This document shows positions 49,589-58,596 of a stretch of DNA of 64,000 bases, piece by piece. Below the pieces are notes generated by a model. The model did not search any database. It saw only the letters and a program-made list of their open reading frames with translations, and was not told the origin of the DNA. Source of the stretch: CAWFLT01 sp963816795 (GTDB lineage: Bacteria; Acidobacteriota; Vicinamibacteria; Vicinamibacterales; SCN-69-37). The translations under genes and the position numbers were made by a program. Each line of letters begins with the position of its first letter. Positions within the stretch are counted from its first letter, which is position 1. The stretch lies in contig CAWFLT010000014.1 of the NCBI GenBank assembly GCA_963816795.1, forward strand, positions 1 to 64,000, in the 5' to 3' direction.

Positions 49589-50167
49589 CTAGCTGCCTCC
49601 GGCCTTCCGCGGTGTCGTGCTCTTGGACGCGCCCTTGGCCTTCTTCTCGACCCGGCCGCCTGCCTGGTCCTGTGCCGGCTTCTTCCGCCCGCTCAGCGCT
49701 TCGCGGATGCGGCCACCGACCGTCTTCTTCTTCGGCTTCTCGCCGTCAGCCGTCTTGGCTCTTCGCCGGCCTTGGGGTTGTATTCGCTGCCCAGCAGCTC
49801 GACCTCCGCGACTTCGGCGCTGTCTCCCCGGCGGTAGCCCAGCCGGAGCAGGCGCGTGTAGCCGCCCGGGCGCTCGACGTACCGCGGCGCGATCGTCTCG
49901 AACAGCTTCGAGACGACGGCGCGGTCCGGGATCTCGGCGGCCACGCGGCGGCGCGCCGTGACGCTCGCCGCGCTGCCGACCGGCGCATCCAGACTCCGCT
50001 TGGCGATCGAGATGATTCGCTCGACGAACGGCCGGAGCTCCTTGGCGCGCGCGCACCGTCGTCTGAATCCGCTCGTATTGCAGCAGCGCGGACGCCTGGT
50101 TCCGGAGCATCGAGATGCGATGCTCCGTCACCCGGCCGAGCTTGCGATAACCAACTCTGTGACGCAT
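49589..50167 (-). CDS. rplQ: 50S ribosomal protein L17, with long C-terminal tail (frameshifted)
   Basis: L17 of the large subunit, last gene of the alpha operon. It starts MRHRVGYRKLGRVTEHRISM and continues in other frames with ELRPFVERIISIAKRSLDAP and YTRLLRLGYRRGDSAEVAEV. The core of about 125 residues is followed by a lysine-rich tail of roughly 65 residues (KPKKKTVGGRIREALSGRKK; RVEKKAKGASKSTTP) absent from E. coli L17. Frame changes lie near 50055, 49960 and 49770. It lies 99 bases after rpoA, with an array-hairpin between. Confidence 0.92.
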   Translation of the reverse strand: MRHRVGYRKLGRVTEHRISMLRNQASALLQYERIQTTVRARQGAPAVRRANHLDRQAESGCAGRQRGERHGAPPRGRRDPGPRRRLEAVRDDRAAVRRAPGRLHAPAPAGLPPGRQRRSRGGRAAGQRIQPQGRRRAKTADGEKPKKKTVGGRIREALSGRKKPAQDQAGGRVEKKAKGASKSTTPRKAGGS

Positions 50168-50190
50168 GACGCTATCCTCTGTCTCGAAAA

Positions 50191-50266
50191 CCTCTCACCA
50201 CGAAGAGCCCGAAGACCTTCCGCCCGACACCTGCGTGTCGCTTCGTGATCTTCGCGGTGAAAAGCA
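50191..50266. repeat. CGAAG-array hairpin between rpoA and rplQ
   Basis: TCACCACGAAGA and CCGAAG (50195-50214) pair with CTTCGTGATCTTCGCGGTGA (50241-50260), 16 of 20 positions. On the minus strand it starts right after the rpoA stop codon. A related element lies at 51380-51501. Confidence 0.68.
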
Positions 50267-51244
<978 letters not shown>

Positions 51245-51501
51245 CGGTCGTTCCTTTCGCCTCCGCCCGCCTTCGCCCCTTCGGGGCTACGGCGCGACCA
51301 GACCTGCTGTTTGATGTCACCGGCCTCCCGCTGCAGGTCTGAGAGCTGCGGGCCGATGACTGGCTGTATTGCCAACTTGAACAAAACTTCGAACTTCGAA
51401 CGAAATCTCACCACGAAGATCACGAAGATCACGAAGGCTCTTTGGGTTTGCCTGCCCAGGCTTTCTTCGTGTCCTTCGTGTGCTTCGCGTTGAAAAGATC
51501 T
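51245..51501. other. 257-base gap inside the alpha operon
   Basis: Unusually long gap between rpsD and rpoA. It holds the second CGAAG-array hairpin and a TTCGAA-rich stretch. I see no gene. Confidence 0.5.
51380..51501. repeat. CGAAG-array hairpin and TTCGAA repeats between rpsD and rpoA
   Basis: AACTTCGAACTTCGAACG at 51384-51402 precedes CACCACGAAGATCACGAAG (51409-51427), continuing to 51437. A reverse-oriented array (CTTCGTGTCCTTCGTG and CTTCGCGTTGAAAAG) lies at 51465-51497. On the minus strand the first unit starts two or three bases after the rpsD stop. Confidence 0.7.
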
Positions 51502-52131
51502 CTACTTCGAATACAGCTCGACGATGAGCTGTTCCTGCACCGGCAGGTTGATCTGCGCGCGCGTCGGCAGCTGCGAGATGCGGCCCGAGAGCGCGCCGCC
51601 GTCCATCAGCAGCCACTCGGGAATCCCGCGCCCCTTCACCTCTTCCATCGCATGCGCGATCGTCGGGTTCTCGGCGCTCGTCGTCCGCACCGCGATCGTG
51701 TCGCCAGCCCGCACCGCGTAGGACGGGATGTCGACCTTCTTGCCGTTCACCGTGAAGTGACCGTGCCGCACGAGCTGACGCGCCTGCGGCCGCGAGGTCG
51801 CGAAGCCCAGCCGATAGACGACGTTGTCGAGTCGCCGCTCGAGCATCTGGAGCAGCAGCTCACCGGTCACGCCCTTCTGACGGTCAGCCGCCTCGAAGTA
51901 GCGCCGGAATTGGTTCTCGAGGACGCCGTAGGTGCGCTTCACCTTCTGCTTCTCGCGCAACTGGACGCCGTACCCGACCATCTTCGCCTTGCGCGAACGG
52001 CCATGCTGCCCCGGCGGCACGTTGCGCTTCTCGATCGCGCACTTGTCGCTGTAGCACCGCTCGCCCTTCAGGAAGAGCTTCATGCCTTCGCGCCGGCAGA
52101 GCCGGCAGACCGGACCGATATATCGAGCCAC
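51502..52131 (-). CDS. rpsD: 30S ribosomal protein S4
   Basis: A complete 209-residue S4, a primary 16S rRNA binder in the 30S subunit. It starts MARYIGPVCRLCRREGMKLF with a zinc-type CRLC and a later CYSDKCAIEK pair, the C+ form. The S4 RNA-binding domain includes LERRLDNVVYRLGFATSRPQ and ARQLVRHGHFTVNGKKVDIP. It usually autoregulates the alpha operon in enterobacteria; no such site is recognised here. Order: rpsM, rpsK, rpsD, rpoA. Confidence 0.97.
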   Translation of the reverse strand: MARYIGPVCRLCRREGMKLFLKGERCYSDKCAIEKRNVPPGQHGRSRKAKMVGYGVQLREKQKVKRTYGVLENQFRRYFEAADRQKGVTGELLLQMLERRLDNVVYRLGFATSRPQARQLVRHGHFTVNGKKVDIPSYAVRAGDTIAVRTTSAENPTIAHAMEEVKGRGIPEWLLMDGGALSGRISQLPTRAQINLPVQEQLIVELYSK

Positions 52132-52189
52132 GCTAGTTCCCTTCGTTCGTTAAGAATTAGAAGTCGAGCTTCTGGTTCACCGAAGCGGT

Positions 52190-52639
52190 CTAGACTCGCC
52201 TCCGCTTCGGCGGCCGGCAGCCGTTGTGCGGAATCGGCGTGACGTCGCGAATCGACTTGACGTCGAGGCCGACTGTCTGCAGCGCGCGGATCGCCGACTC
52301 GCGGCCCGCGCCCGGTCCCTTGACCCGGACTTCGAGCGACCGCATCCCGTAGGTCTTGGCGGCGTTGCCGGCGGCCATCGCCGCCTGCGTCGCCGCGAAC
52401 GGCGTGCCCTTGCGCGATCCCTTGAACCCGATGCCGCCGGCGCTCGACCAGGCGATCACGTGCCCCTCGGCGTCCGTGATCGTCACGATCGTGTTGTTGA
52501 ACGACGCCTGAATGTGGGCGAAGCCGTGGTGCACCACGCGCTTCTCGCCACGCTTCTTGAACGTCTTCTTCTTCTTCGACGTCTTCCCCGCGTCGGGGGT
52601 CGCGCCGGCTGCCGCGTCCTGGGCTTCCTTCTTGGCCAT
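52190..52639 (-). CDS. rpsK: 30S ribosomal protein S11, with N-terminal extension
   Basis: S11 of the small-subunit platform, complete at 149 residues. The core starts near GFAHIQASFNNTIVTITDAE and contains AWSSAGGIGFKGSRKGTPFA and ends PIPHNGCRPPKRRRV. A lysine/alanine-rich N-terminal extension of about 35 residues (KKEAQDAAAGATPDAGKTSK, then KKKTFKKRG) makes it longer than the usual 120-130. It follows rpsM after a 72-base gap that holds a repeat element. Confidence 0.97.
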   Translation of the reverse strand: MAKKEAQDAAAGATPDAGKTSKKKKTFKKRGEKRVVHHGFAHIQASFNNTIVTITDAEGHVIAWSSAGGIGFKGSRKGTPFAATQAAMAAGNAAKTYGMRSLEVRVKGPGAGRESAIRALQTVGLDVKSIRDVTPIPHNGCRPPKRRRV

Positions 52640-52671
52640 TGATTTCCTCAGTTCACCACTCGTCGCTCGTC

Positions 52672-52711
52672 AAGGGGCCAGGCCCGGCTCACGCCGAGCG
52701 GGGCCAGACCC
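52672..52711 (-). repeat. GGGGTCTGGCCCC-type repeat after the rpsM stop
   Basis: On the minus strand GGGTCTGGCCCCGCTCGG follows the rpsM stop codon directly, and GGGCCTGGCCCCTTG lies 21 bases further on. The two blocks form a degenerate direct pair with some self-complementarity (GGCC cores). Confidence 0.55.
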
Positions 52712-53086
52712 CTATTCCACTTTCTTCTTCGCGATCGCGCCCTTGCGCGGCCCCTTGCGCGTGCGCGAGTTCGTGCGCGTGCGCTGGCCCCGCACCGGCA
52801 GATTGCGGCGGTGCCGCGATCCGCGGTAGCTGCCGATCTCGACGAGCCGCTTGATGTTCATCGAGATCTCCTTGCGGAGATCGCCCTCGACGCGGCCCTG
52901 CTCTTCGATCACGCGGCTGACCTTCCGGACGTCCTCTTCCGACAAGTCCTTCACGCGGATGTCACCGCTCACGCCCGCCTCGGTCAGAATGTCGTTCGAC
53001 CGCTTCCGGCCAATCCCGTAGATGTAGGTGAGCCCGATCTCGACGCGCTTGGTGCGCGGCAAATCGACGCCTGCAATACGTGCCAT
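52712..53086 (-). CDS. rpsM: 30S ribosomal protein S13
   Basis: A complete 124-residue S13 of the 30S head, which contacts the P-site tRNA and the large subunit. It starts MARIAGVDLPRTKRVEIGLT and has YIYGIGRKRSNDIL and the conserved basic C-terminus RHRRNLPVRGQRTRTNSRTR, ending GAIAKKKVE. It follows rpmJ by three bases. The stop is followed directly by a GGGGTCTGGCCCC-type repeat. Confidence 0.97.
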   Translation of the reverse strand: MARIAGVDLPRTKRVEIGLTYIYGIGRKRSNDILTEAGVSGDIRVKDLSEEDVRKVSRVIEEQGRVEGDLRKEISMNIKRLVEIGSYRGSRHRRNLPVRGQRTRTNSRTRKGPRKGAIAKKKVE

Positions 53087-53089
53087 GAG

Positions 53090-53203
53090 CTACCCCTGCC
53101 TCTGCTTGTGCTTCTGATTCGAGCAGATCACACGCACGACCCCGCGCCGGCGCACGATCTTGCACTTGTCGCAAATCCGCTTCACGGACGCTCTCACCTT
53201 CAT
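53090..53203 (-). CDS. rpmJ: 50S ribosomal protein L36 (zinc form)
   Basis: A 37-residue L36 with start ATG at 53203 and stop TAG at 53090-53092. It begins MKVRASVKRICDKCKIVRRR and then continues GVVRVICSNQKHKQRQG. The zinc ligands are Cys11, Cys14, Cys27 and His32, the C+ type. Its place between infA and rpsM is the usual one. The ATG lies 33 bases after infA. Confidence 0.96.
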   Translation of the reverse strand: MKVRASVKRICDKCKIVRRRGVVRVICSNQKHKQRQG

Positions 53204-53236
53204 AACGAACACCTCAGAACAACTTCAAACTTCGGC

Positions 53237-53440
53237 TTACGCTTTTCGCACGACCCGCCCGCGGCCCCGGTCCCGCGGACTGAGCTCGACGGTGACTCGA
53301 TCGCCCACAATCAACCGGACGAAATTACGTCCCGGTCCTGCCGCCGCATGCGCGGTCACTTCGAACCCGCCCTCGATCGCGACGCGGTAGAGCGCTCGCG
53401 GCAGCACCTCGAGGATCGTGCCCGCGACTTGCTTCGCCAC
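53237..53440 (-). CDS. infA: Translation initiation factor IF-1
   Basis: A 67-residue single OB-fold protein that binds the ribosomal A site during initiation. It contains GTILEVLPRALYRVAIEGGF, VTAHAAAGPGRNFVRLIVGD and VTVELSPRDRGRGRVVRKA. The usual SGKMRKN loop is changed to AAGPGRNF. The length is a few residues short of typical IF-1. It lies between map and rpmJ, as in many bacteria. Confidence 0.94.
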   Translation of the reverse strand: MAKQVAGTILEVLPRALYRVAIEGGFEVTAHAAAGPGRNFVRLIVGDRVTVELSPRDRGRGRVVRKA

Positions 53441-53471
53441 CCCGGTCCCGCCAGCCTCGCGCCCGGTCGCC

Positions 53472-54282
53472 TCACCGCCCCGCGCTGACGCGGGACTCGG
53501 GCGACGCCGACACGACCCGGCTCGGCGCGTCCTTCCGCGCCGTCAACACCTGCGGCCCGGCACTCGTCGCCGCCACCGTGTGCTCGAAGTGCGCCGCCAG
53601 GCTGCCGTCCCTGGTCACCGCCGTCCAGCCATCGCCGAGCACGCGGGTCTCCGGCCGGCCCATCGCGACCATCGGCTCGATCGCGAGCACCATGCCCTCG
53701 GCGATCTTCGGACCGCGGCCGGGCGGGCCGTAGTTCGGAATCTGCGGCTCCTCGTGCAGCCGCTCGCCGATGCCGTGCCCGCAGAATTCCCGCACCACTG
53801 AAAACCCGTGCTGCTCGACCCACTGCTGCACCGCGTGGCCGACATCCGAGAGCCGAGCCGCCGACCTGCACCTGCGCGATCGCCCGGTCGAGCGCCTCGT
53901 TCGTCACGCGCAGCAGCGTCAGAATCCGCTCCGGCACCCGCCCCACCGGGACCGTCACCGCCGAATCACCGAAGTAGCCGTCGAGCTTGACGCCGACATC
54001 CAGCGAAATGATGTCGCCGTCGCGCAACACCCGCCCGGCCGACGGAATCCCGTGCACCACTTCCTCGTTGATCGAGGCGCACAGCGTCGCCGGATAGCCG
54101 CGGTATCCCTTGAAGGCCGGCTCCGCGCCGCCGGCCCGCACCAGTTGCTCGGCCAGTCGATCCAGCTCGGCCGTCGAGACGCCCGGCGCCACGGCGGCTT
54201 CGAGCTTGGCGAGTACCTCACCGACGAAGTGATTCGCCACCCGGAGCCGCTCGATTTCCGCCGCCGACCGGTAGATGATCAC
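53472..54282 (-). CDS. map: Methionine aminopeptidase, type I (one frameshift)
   Basis: A metalloenzyme that removes N-terminal methionine from new proteins. About 270 residues: VIIYRSAAEIERLRVANHFV at the start, the CASINEEVVHGIPSAGRVLR segment, metal-ligand aspartates in DIISLDVGVKLDGYFGDSAV, and the histidine region EFCGHGIGERLHEEPQIPNY. The glutamates lie in EGMVLAIEPMV and AAHFEHTVAAT. The frame changes near 53865. The start is a GTG at 54280-54282 overlapping the adk stop (GTGA), so translation is coupled. Confidence 0.93.
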
Positions 54283-54923
54283 GTCCGTCCTCCTACGACC
54301 GAGGCGACCGCGGCGGCGAGATCTGCCGCGACGTTCTCGGGCGTCTGGTCGCCGTCCACCACGCGGAACGACGGCTTCATGCGATAGAACTCGACCAGCG
54401 GCTCCGTCTGACGTCCGTAGACTTGCAGCCGCTCGCGCACGACGTCCACGTTGTCGTCCCGGCGCTGCACCAGAGCGCCGCCGCAGCGCTCGCAGACCGC
54501 CACGCCGCGCGGCGCTATCCAGCCGCAATTGCCGCAGATCCGCCGCAGCGTCAACCGTTCGATCAACGTCTCTTCCGGCACCTCGATGCTCACGACGACG
54601 ATCGGCTGCCGGTCATCGAGCACGTCCTCGAGCGCCTGCGCCTGCGCCACCGTGCGCGGAAACCCATCGAGGACAAAGCCCGCGCCGGCATCCCGCCGCG
54701 TCAGCCGCTCCGACACGATCCCGATCATCGTCTCGTCGTCGAGCAGCCGGCCGGCGTCCATCACGGCCTTGGCCCGGCGGCCGAGATCCGAACCCTCCTG
54801 CACCGCGTCACGCAGGATGTCCCCCGTCGACACGCGCGGAATCCCCCGCGCGCGCGCGAAGCGCTCTGCCTGCGTCCCCTTGCCGGCGCCAGGCGGCCCG
54901 AACAACACCAGTCGGACGGACAC
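54279..54923 (-). CDS. adk: Adenylate kinase with zinc lid
   Basis: A 214-residue cytoplasmic kinase that interconverts ATP plus AMP and two ADP. The P-loop GPPGAGKGT is at residues 9-17, with the AMP-binding DGFPRTVAQAQAL. The lid carries four cysteines (CGNCGWIAP and CERCGG), the zinc-binding form common in many Gram-positive and some other bacteria. Its stop overlaps the GTG of map. It follows secY after 46 bases, a usual spc-operon arrangement. Confidence 0.95.
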   Translation of the reverse strand: MSVRLVLFGPPGAGKGTQAERFARARGIPRVSTGDILRDAVQEGSDLGRRAKAVMDAGRLLDDETMIGIVSERLTRRDAGAGFVLDGFPRTVAQAQALEDVLDDRQPIVVVSIEVPEETLIERLTLRRICGNCGWIAPRGVAVCERCGGALVQRRDDNVDVVRERLQVYGRQTEPLVEFYRMKPSFRVVDGDQTPENVAADLAAAVASVVGGRT

Positions 54924-54969
54924 GAGCTCAGCGCCGGCCGGCGTCCCGACGGACGCACAGGACGAGCGC

Positions 54970-56358
54970 TCATCCTCGCCGACCTCGGATACGCGTCTTC
55001 TTCATGAAGCCGTCGTAGTGCCGCATGATGAGCTGCGACTCGACTTGCTGCACCGTATCCATCGCCACGCCGACGATGATGAGCAGCGACGTGCCCCCGA
55101 AGTAGAAGCGGACGTTCATGCCTTCCGTGATGAAGCGCGGCAGCACCGAGTCGAGCCGCTCACCAACGAACGGGATCGGCGCGACCTTGAACCCGGTCAG
55201 CATGAACTCCGGGATCAACGCGATGATGGCCAGGTAGACGGCCCCCGCCAGCGTCACGCGCGCCAGGATGTTGTCGATGTACTCCGCGGTGCGCTTGCCC
55301 GGCCGGATGCCCGGCACGAACCCGCCGTACTTGCGCATGTTCTCGGCGACGTCATCCGGATTGAAGATGATCGCCGTGTAGAAATACGCGAAGAAGATAA
55401 TCATCCCCACGTACAACAGGTTGTACAGAGGATAGCCGATGCTGAGCTGCGTCACCGCGCGATCGAGGAATCCGCCGGGCGGAAACATCGGCTGCAGCGT
55501 CTGCGGAAACGCCAGGATCGACGACGCGAAGATGACCGGCATGACGCCGCCGGTGTTCACCTTCAGCGGAATGTGCGTGCTGGCGCCGCCATACATCCGG
55601 CGGCCGACCATGCGCCGGGCATACTGCACGGTCACGCGGCGATGCCCCCGCTCGACGAAGACGACCGCGGCCACGACGGCGATCATGAGCAGGATCAGGA
55701 ACACGAGCGTCAACAGGCTCATTTCCCCGGTCTGCAGCTGCGCGAACGTCAGCAGGACGGCGCTCGGCAGACCGGCGACGATGCCGGCGTAAATCAGCAG
55801 CGACATCCCGTTGCCGATGCCGCGCTCGGTGATCTGTTCACCGAGCCACATGACCAGAATCGATCCGGTCGTGAGCGTCAGCACGGTCATCAGACGGAAG
55901 CCCCAGCCGGGCTCGTACACGATCGGCAGACCGCCTGCGATGCGCGTCGTGTTCTCGAGGAAGAACGCGATCCCGAGCGCCTGCACGATGCTCAGCACGA
56001 TCGTCCCGTAACGGGTGTACTGCGTGATCTTCCGGCGCCCGAGCTCCCCTTCTTTCGACAGGCGCTCGAGGTACGGCCACACGACGGTCAACAACTGCAG
56101 GATGATCGACGCGCTGATGTAGGGCATCACCCCGAGCGCAAAGAGGGTCATCTGCGACAGGTTCTGACCAGAAAACATGTCATACAGGCCGAACAGGCTG
56201 CTCGATCGCGCCTGTTCCGCCAATATGGTCAGGGCCTCAGTGTTGATCCCCGGCGTCGTGATGTGCCCGCCAAGCCGATACACCGCGAGGAGGCCGAAGG
56301 TGAAGAGCACCCGCTTCCTCAGTTCCGGTATGGCGAAGATATTCTTGATGCTGTCCAT
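54970..56358 (-). CDS. secY: Protein translocase channel subunit SecY
   Basis: A complete 462-residue SecY, the ten-span channel of the general secretion pathway. It starts MDSIKNIFAIPELRKRVLFT. Typical segments are MTLFALGVMPYISASIILQL near residue 70, ITQYTRYGTIVLSIVQALGI, RMVGRRMYGGASTHIPLKVN and a C-terminal RHYDGFMKKTRIRGRRG. It lies in the spc operon between rplO and adk. No frameshift. SecE and SecG are not in the window. Confidence 0.97.
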   Translation of the reverse strand: MDSIKNIFAIPELRKRVLFTFGLLAVYRLGGHITTPGINTEALTILAEQARSSSLFGLYDMFSGQNLSQMTLFALGVMPYISASIILQLLTVVWPYLERLSKEGELGRRKITQYTRYGTIVLSIVQALGIAFFLENTTRIAGGLPIVYEPGWGFRLMTVLTLTTGSILVMWLGEQITERGIGNGMSLLIYAGIVAGLPSAVLLTFAQLQTGEMSLLTLVFLILLMIAVVAAVVFVERGHRRVTVQYARRMVGRRMYGGASTHIPLKVNTGGVMPVIFASSILAFPQTLQPMFPPGGFLDRAVTQLSIGYPLYNLLYVGMIIFFAYFYTAIIFNPDDVAENMRKYGGFVPGIRPGKRTAEYIDNILARVTLAGAVYLAIIALIPEFMLTGFKVAPIPFVGERLDSVLPRFITEGMNVRFYFGGTSLLIIVGVAMDTVQQVESQLIMRHYDGFMKKTRIRGRRG

Positions 56359-56389
56359 AGTTATCTGTGTGCCACGAACTGCACGAGTC

Positions 56390-56851
56390 CTAGCTCTTCC
56401 CGCCCGGTGCGATCACCTCCGTAGAACCACCCGCCGCCGCGATCTTCTCTGCTGCCGATCCGCTGAACTTGTGGGCGTGCACCGTCAGCTTCTTCGTGAT
56501 GTCGCCGCGGCCGAGGACCTTGACCTTCGCCCTCTTGTCGCGGACCAGTCCGCGCTCCCGCAGGAGATCGGGCGTCACCGACGAACCGGCGTCGAACACT
56601 TCCGCCAGCGTGTCGAGATTCACGACCGCGTACTCCACCCGGAACGGATTGCTGAATCCCCGCTTCGGCACGCGGCGATGGAGCGGCATCTGCCCGCCCT
56701 CGAATCCGCGCTTGAACCGGAAGCCCGACCGCGACTTCGCGCCCTTGCTGCCGCGCGACGCCGTCTTGCCATGACCCGAGCCCGGGCCACGGCCGACGCG
56801 CTTGCGCGGGTGCTTCGCGCCCTTGGGCGGACGCAGGTTATTCAGAGACAT
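56390..56851 (-). CDS. rplO: 50S ribosomal protein L15
   Basis: A complete 153-residue L15 of the large subunit. It starts MSLNNLRPPKGAKHPRKRVG and has RGPGSGHGKTASRGSKGAKS, FEGGQMPLHRRVPKRGFSNP and a C-terminal domain ending STEVIAPGGKS. Its start overlaps the rpmD stop by 14 bases, so the genes are translated together. Confidence 0.97.
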   Translation of the reverse strand: MSLNNLRPPKGAKHPRKRVGRGPGSGHGKTASRGSKGAKSRSGFRFKRGFEGGQMPLHRRVPKRGFSNPFRVEYAVVNLDTLAEVFDAGSSVTPDLLRERGLVRDKRAKVKVLGRGDITKKLTVHAHKFSGSAAEKIAAAGGSTEVIAPGGKS

Positions 56852-57029
56852 GTTCGTCCACCTTCACGAGATGCCGGACTATCAACACGAGCCCGCGCGT
56901 CGACGGCGTGTCCTCGACCTCGACGGTGTGGCGAATCCGCCGCAGGCCGAGGCCGCGCAACGCCAGCGCCTGCTTCCGGTCGAAGCCGATCGAGCTCTTC
57001 AACTGCGTAATCTTCAACGTCTTCGTCAT
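56838..57029 (-). CDS. rpmD: 50S ribosomal protein L30
   Basis: A complete 63-residue L30. It starts MTKTLKITQLKSSIGFDRKQ and has ALRGLGLRRIRHTVEVEDTP. The end (RHLVKVDEHVSE) overlaps the rplO start region by 14 bases. It is separated from rpsE by 125 bases, an unusually long gap with a GC-rich repeat. Confidence 0.96.
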   Translation of the reverse strand: MTKTLKITQLKSSIGFDRKQALALRGLGLRRIRHTVEVEDTPSTRGLVLIVRHLVKVDEHVSE

Positions 57030-57044
57030 CTAAACCTCAATGCT

Positions 57045-57096
57045 CGCGGGGCCCCACCCCCGCCCCTCGACACCGCTCGGGGCGACCTGAGCTTGC
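57045..57096. repeat. GC-rich repeat in the rpsE-rpmD gap
   Basis: On the minus strand TCGAGGGGCGGGGGTGGGGC followed by CCCGCGAGC shares its core with the two elements at 6270 and 34735. Next to it GCGACCT (57082-57088) pairs with AGGTCGC around GAGCTTGCCGA, another hairpin. It interrupts the otherwise tight spc operon. Confidence 0.55.
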
Positions 57097-57154
57097 CGAA
57101 GGTCGCTCGCGCCGCTCAGCGCCACTCCTACGTCGCGGGCTTCGCGGTCTTTTC

Positions 57155-57676
57155 TTAGCGACTGACGCCGGTCAGCTCTTCCAAATCCTTGCCGCGCAGC
57201 CGCGCCACCGCCGCCGGATCCTTCAGCAGGCCGAGCGCCGCGAACGTCGCCCGGACGACGTTGTGCGGGTTGGCCGACCCGAGCGACTTGGTCAGCACGT
57301 TGGTGATGCCGGCCGACTCGACCACGGCGCGCACCGCGCCGCCGGCGATGATGCCGGTGCCGTCTGGCGCCGGCTTGAGCAGCACCGATCCGGCGCCGAA
57401 GCGGCCGAGGACCGGATGCGTAATCGTCGAGCCGTTCATCGGCGCGCGCATGAGCGCCTTCTTGGCGGCCTCGATCGCCTTCTTGATCGCCGACGGCACT
57501 TCCTTGGCCTTGCCGATGCCGAACCCGACCACCCCATGCCCGTCGCCGATGACGACCAGGGCGCTGAAGCTCAGGTTCTTGCCGCCCTTGACGACCTTCG
57601 TCACGCGGCTGATGGACACCACGGTGTCCTTGAGCTCGAGCTCCGCCGCGTCGATCTTCTCGCGAGAATACGCCAT
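57155..57676 (-). CDS. rpsE: 30S ribosomal protein S5
   Basis: A complete 173-residue S5, which shapes the decoding site and mRNA entry channel. It contains VSISRVTKVVKGGKNLSFSA, GHGVVGFGIGKAKEVPSAIK, ITHPVLGRFGAGSVLLKPAP and GVRAVVESAGITNVLTKSLG-like conserved segments. The start at 57676 (MAYSREKID) lies one base before the rplR stop codon at 57678-57680. A longer frame adds eleven atypical residues. Confidence 0.96.
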   Translation of the reverse strand: MAYSREKIDAAELELKDTVVSISRVTKVVKGGKNLSFSALVVIGDGHGVVGFGIGKAKEVPSAIKKAIEAAKKALMRAPMNGSTITHPVLGRFGAGSVLLKPAPDGTGIIAGGAVRAVVESAGITNVLTKSLGSANPHNVVRATFAALGLLKDPAAVARLRGKDLEELTGVSR

Positions 57677-57677
57677 G

Positions 57678-58052
57678 TCAGAACTCCAGCCCGGCCTTGC
57701 GCGCCGCATCGGCCACCGCGCGAATCCGTCCGTGATACAGATTGCCGCCGCGATCGAACACCACGCGCGAAATCCCTTTGTCCTTGAGCCGCTCGGCGAT
57801 GATCTGGCCGATCGCTTCGGCTCCCGCGACGTTGCCGCCGCGCACCTTGCCCGAGAACACGGTCTTCAACCCCGGCTCGGTGCTCGCGGCCGACACCACC
57901 GTGCGCCCGTCGCGGTCGTCGATGACCTGCGCGTAGATGTGCCCCACCGACCGGAACACCGCCAGCCGCGGCCGCTCGGCCGTGCCCGAGATCCGCTTCC
58001 GCTGACGCAGCCGGATGCGATCGCGTCGATCTTTCTTGGTCCGAATCTTCAT
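57678..58052 (-). CDS. rplR: 50S ribosomal protein L18
   Basis: A complete 124-residue L18, a 5S rRNA-binding protein. It starts MKIRTKKDRRDRIRLRQRKR and has ISGTAERPRLAVFRSVGHIY, AQVIDDRDGRTVVSAASTEP and the C-terminal FDRGGNLYHGRIRAVADAAR. It lies between rplF and rpsE, with gaps of a few bases. Confidence 0.97.
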   Translation of the reverse strand: MKIRTKKDRRDRIRLRQRKRISGTAERPRLAVFRSVGHIYAQVIDDRDGRTVVSAASTEPGLKTVFSGKVRGGNVAGAEAIGQIIAERLKDKGISRVVFDRGGNLYHGRIRAVADAARKAGLEF

Positions 58053-58056
58053 GACG

Positions 58057-58593
58057 TCAGGCTCCCGTCTTCCCGACCTTCTTCTTCAGCTGTTCGCCGG
58101 TGTAGCGCACGCCCTTCTGCTTGTAGGGATCCGGCTCGCGCATGCGGCGGATGTTGGCCGCCACCTGGCCGACGAGCTGCCGATCGATCCCCGTCACCGT
58201 GATGTGCGTCTGCTTCTCGACCGTGACGTCGATCCCCGCCGGGACATCGAACACGATCGGGTGCGAGTAGCCGAGGGCGAACACCACCTGCTTGCCCTTG
58301 ACTTCGGCGCGATAGCCGACGCCGACGATGTCGAGCTCCTTCTTGAAGCCGTCAGTCACGCCGGTGACGGCGTTGGCCATCAGGCTGCGCGCGAGACCGT
58401 GGAACTTGCCCAGCTCGGCATCGGGCCGCTCGAGGCTCGCGATGAGCTCGGCGCCCTTGACTTCGAAGGTCACGCCCGGCGGCACCCGCTGCGTCAGCGC
58501 CCCTTTCGGGCCCTTCACCTCGACGGTTCCCGACTGGACCGTCACGGTCACGCCCTTCGGCACTGGAATGGGTTTCTTACCGATTCTCGACAT
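58057..58593 (-). CDS. rplF: 50S ribosomal protein L6
   Basis: A complete 178-residue L6 near the factor-binding site. It starts MSRIGKKPIPVPKGVTVTVQ and has VEVKGPKGALTQRVPPGVTF, ALGYSHPIVFDVPAGIDVTV and a C-terminal IRRMREPDPYKQKGVRYTGE. It is four bases upstream of the rplR start and three bases after rpsH. Confidence 0.97.
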   Translation of the reverse strand: MSRIGKKPIPVPKGVTVTVQSGTVEVKGPKGALTQRVPPGVTFEVKGAELIASLERPDAELGKFHGLARSLMANAVTGVTDGFKKELDIVGVGYRAEVKGKQVVFALGYSHPIVFDVPAGIDVTVEKQTHITVTGIDRQLVGQVAANIRRMREPDPYKQKGVRYTGEQLKKKVGKTGA

Positions 58594-58596
58594 AGG

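Noticed and set aside
54451..56424. Long plus-strand open frame opposite secY and adk
   Set aside because: Histidine/arginine/aspartate-rich shadow of secY and adk codons; no family features.
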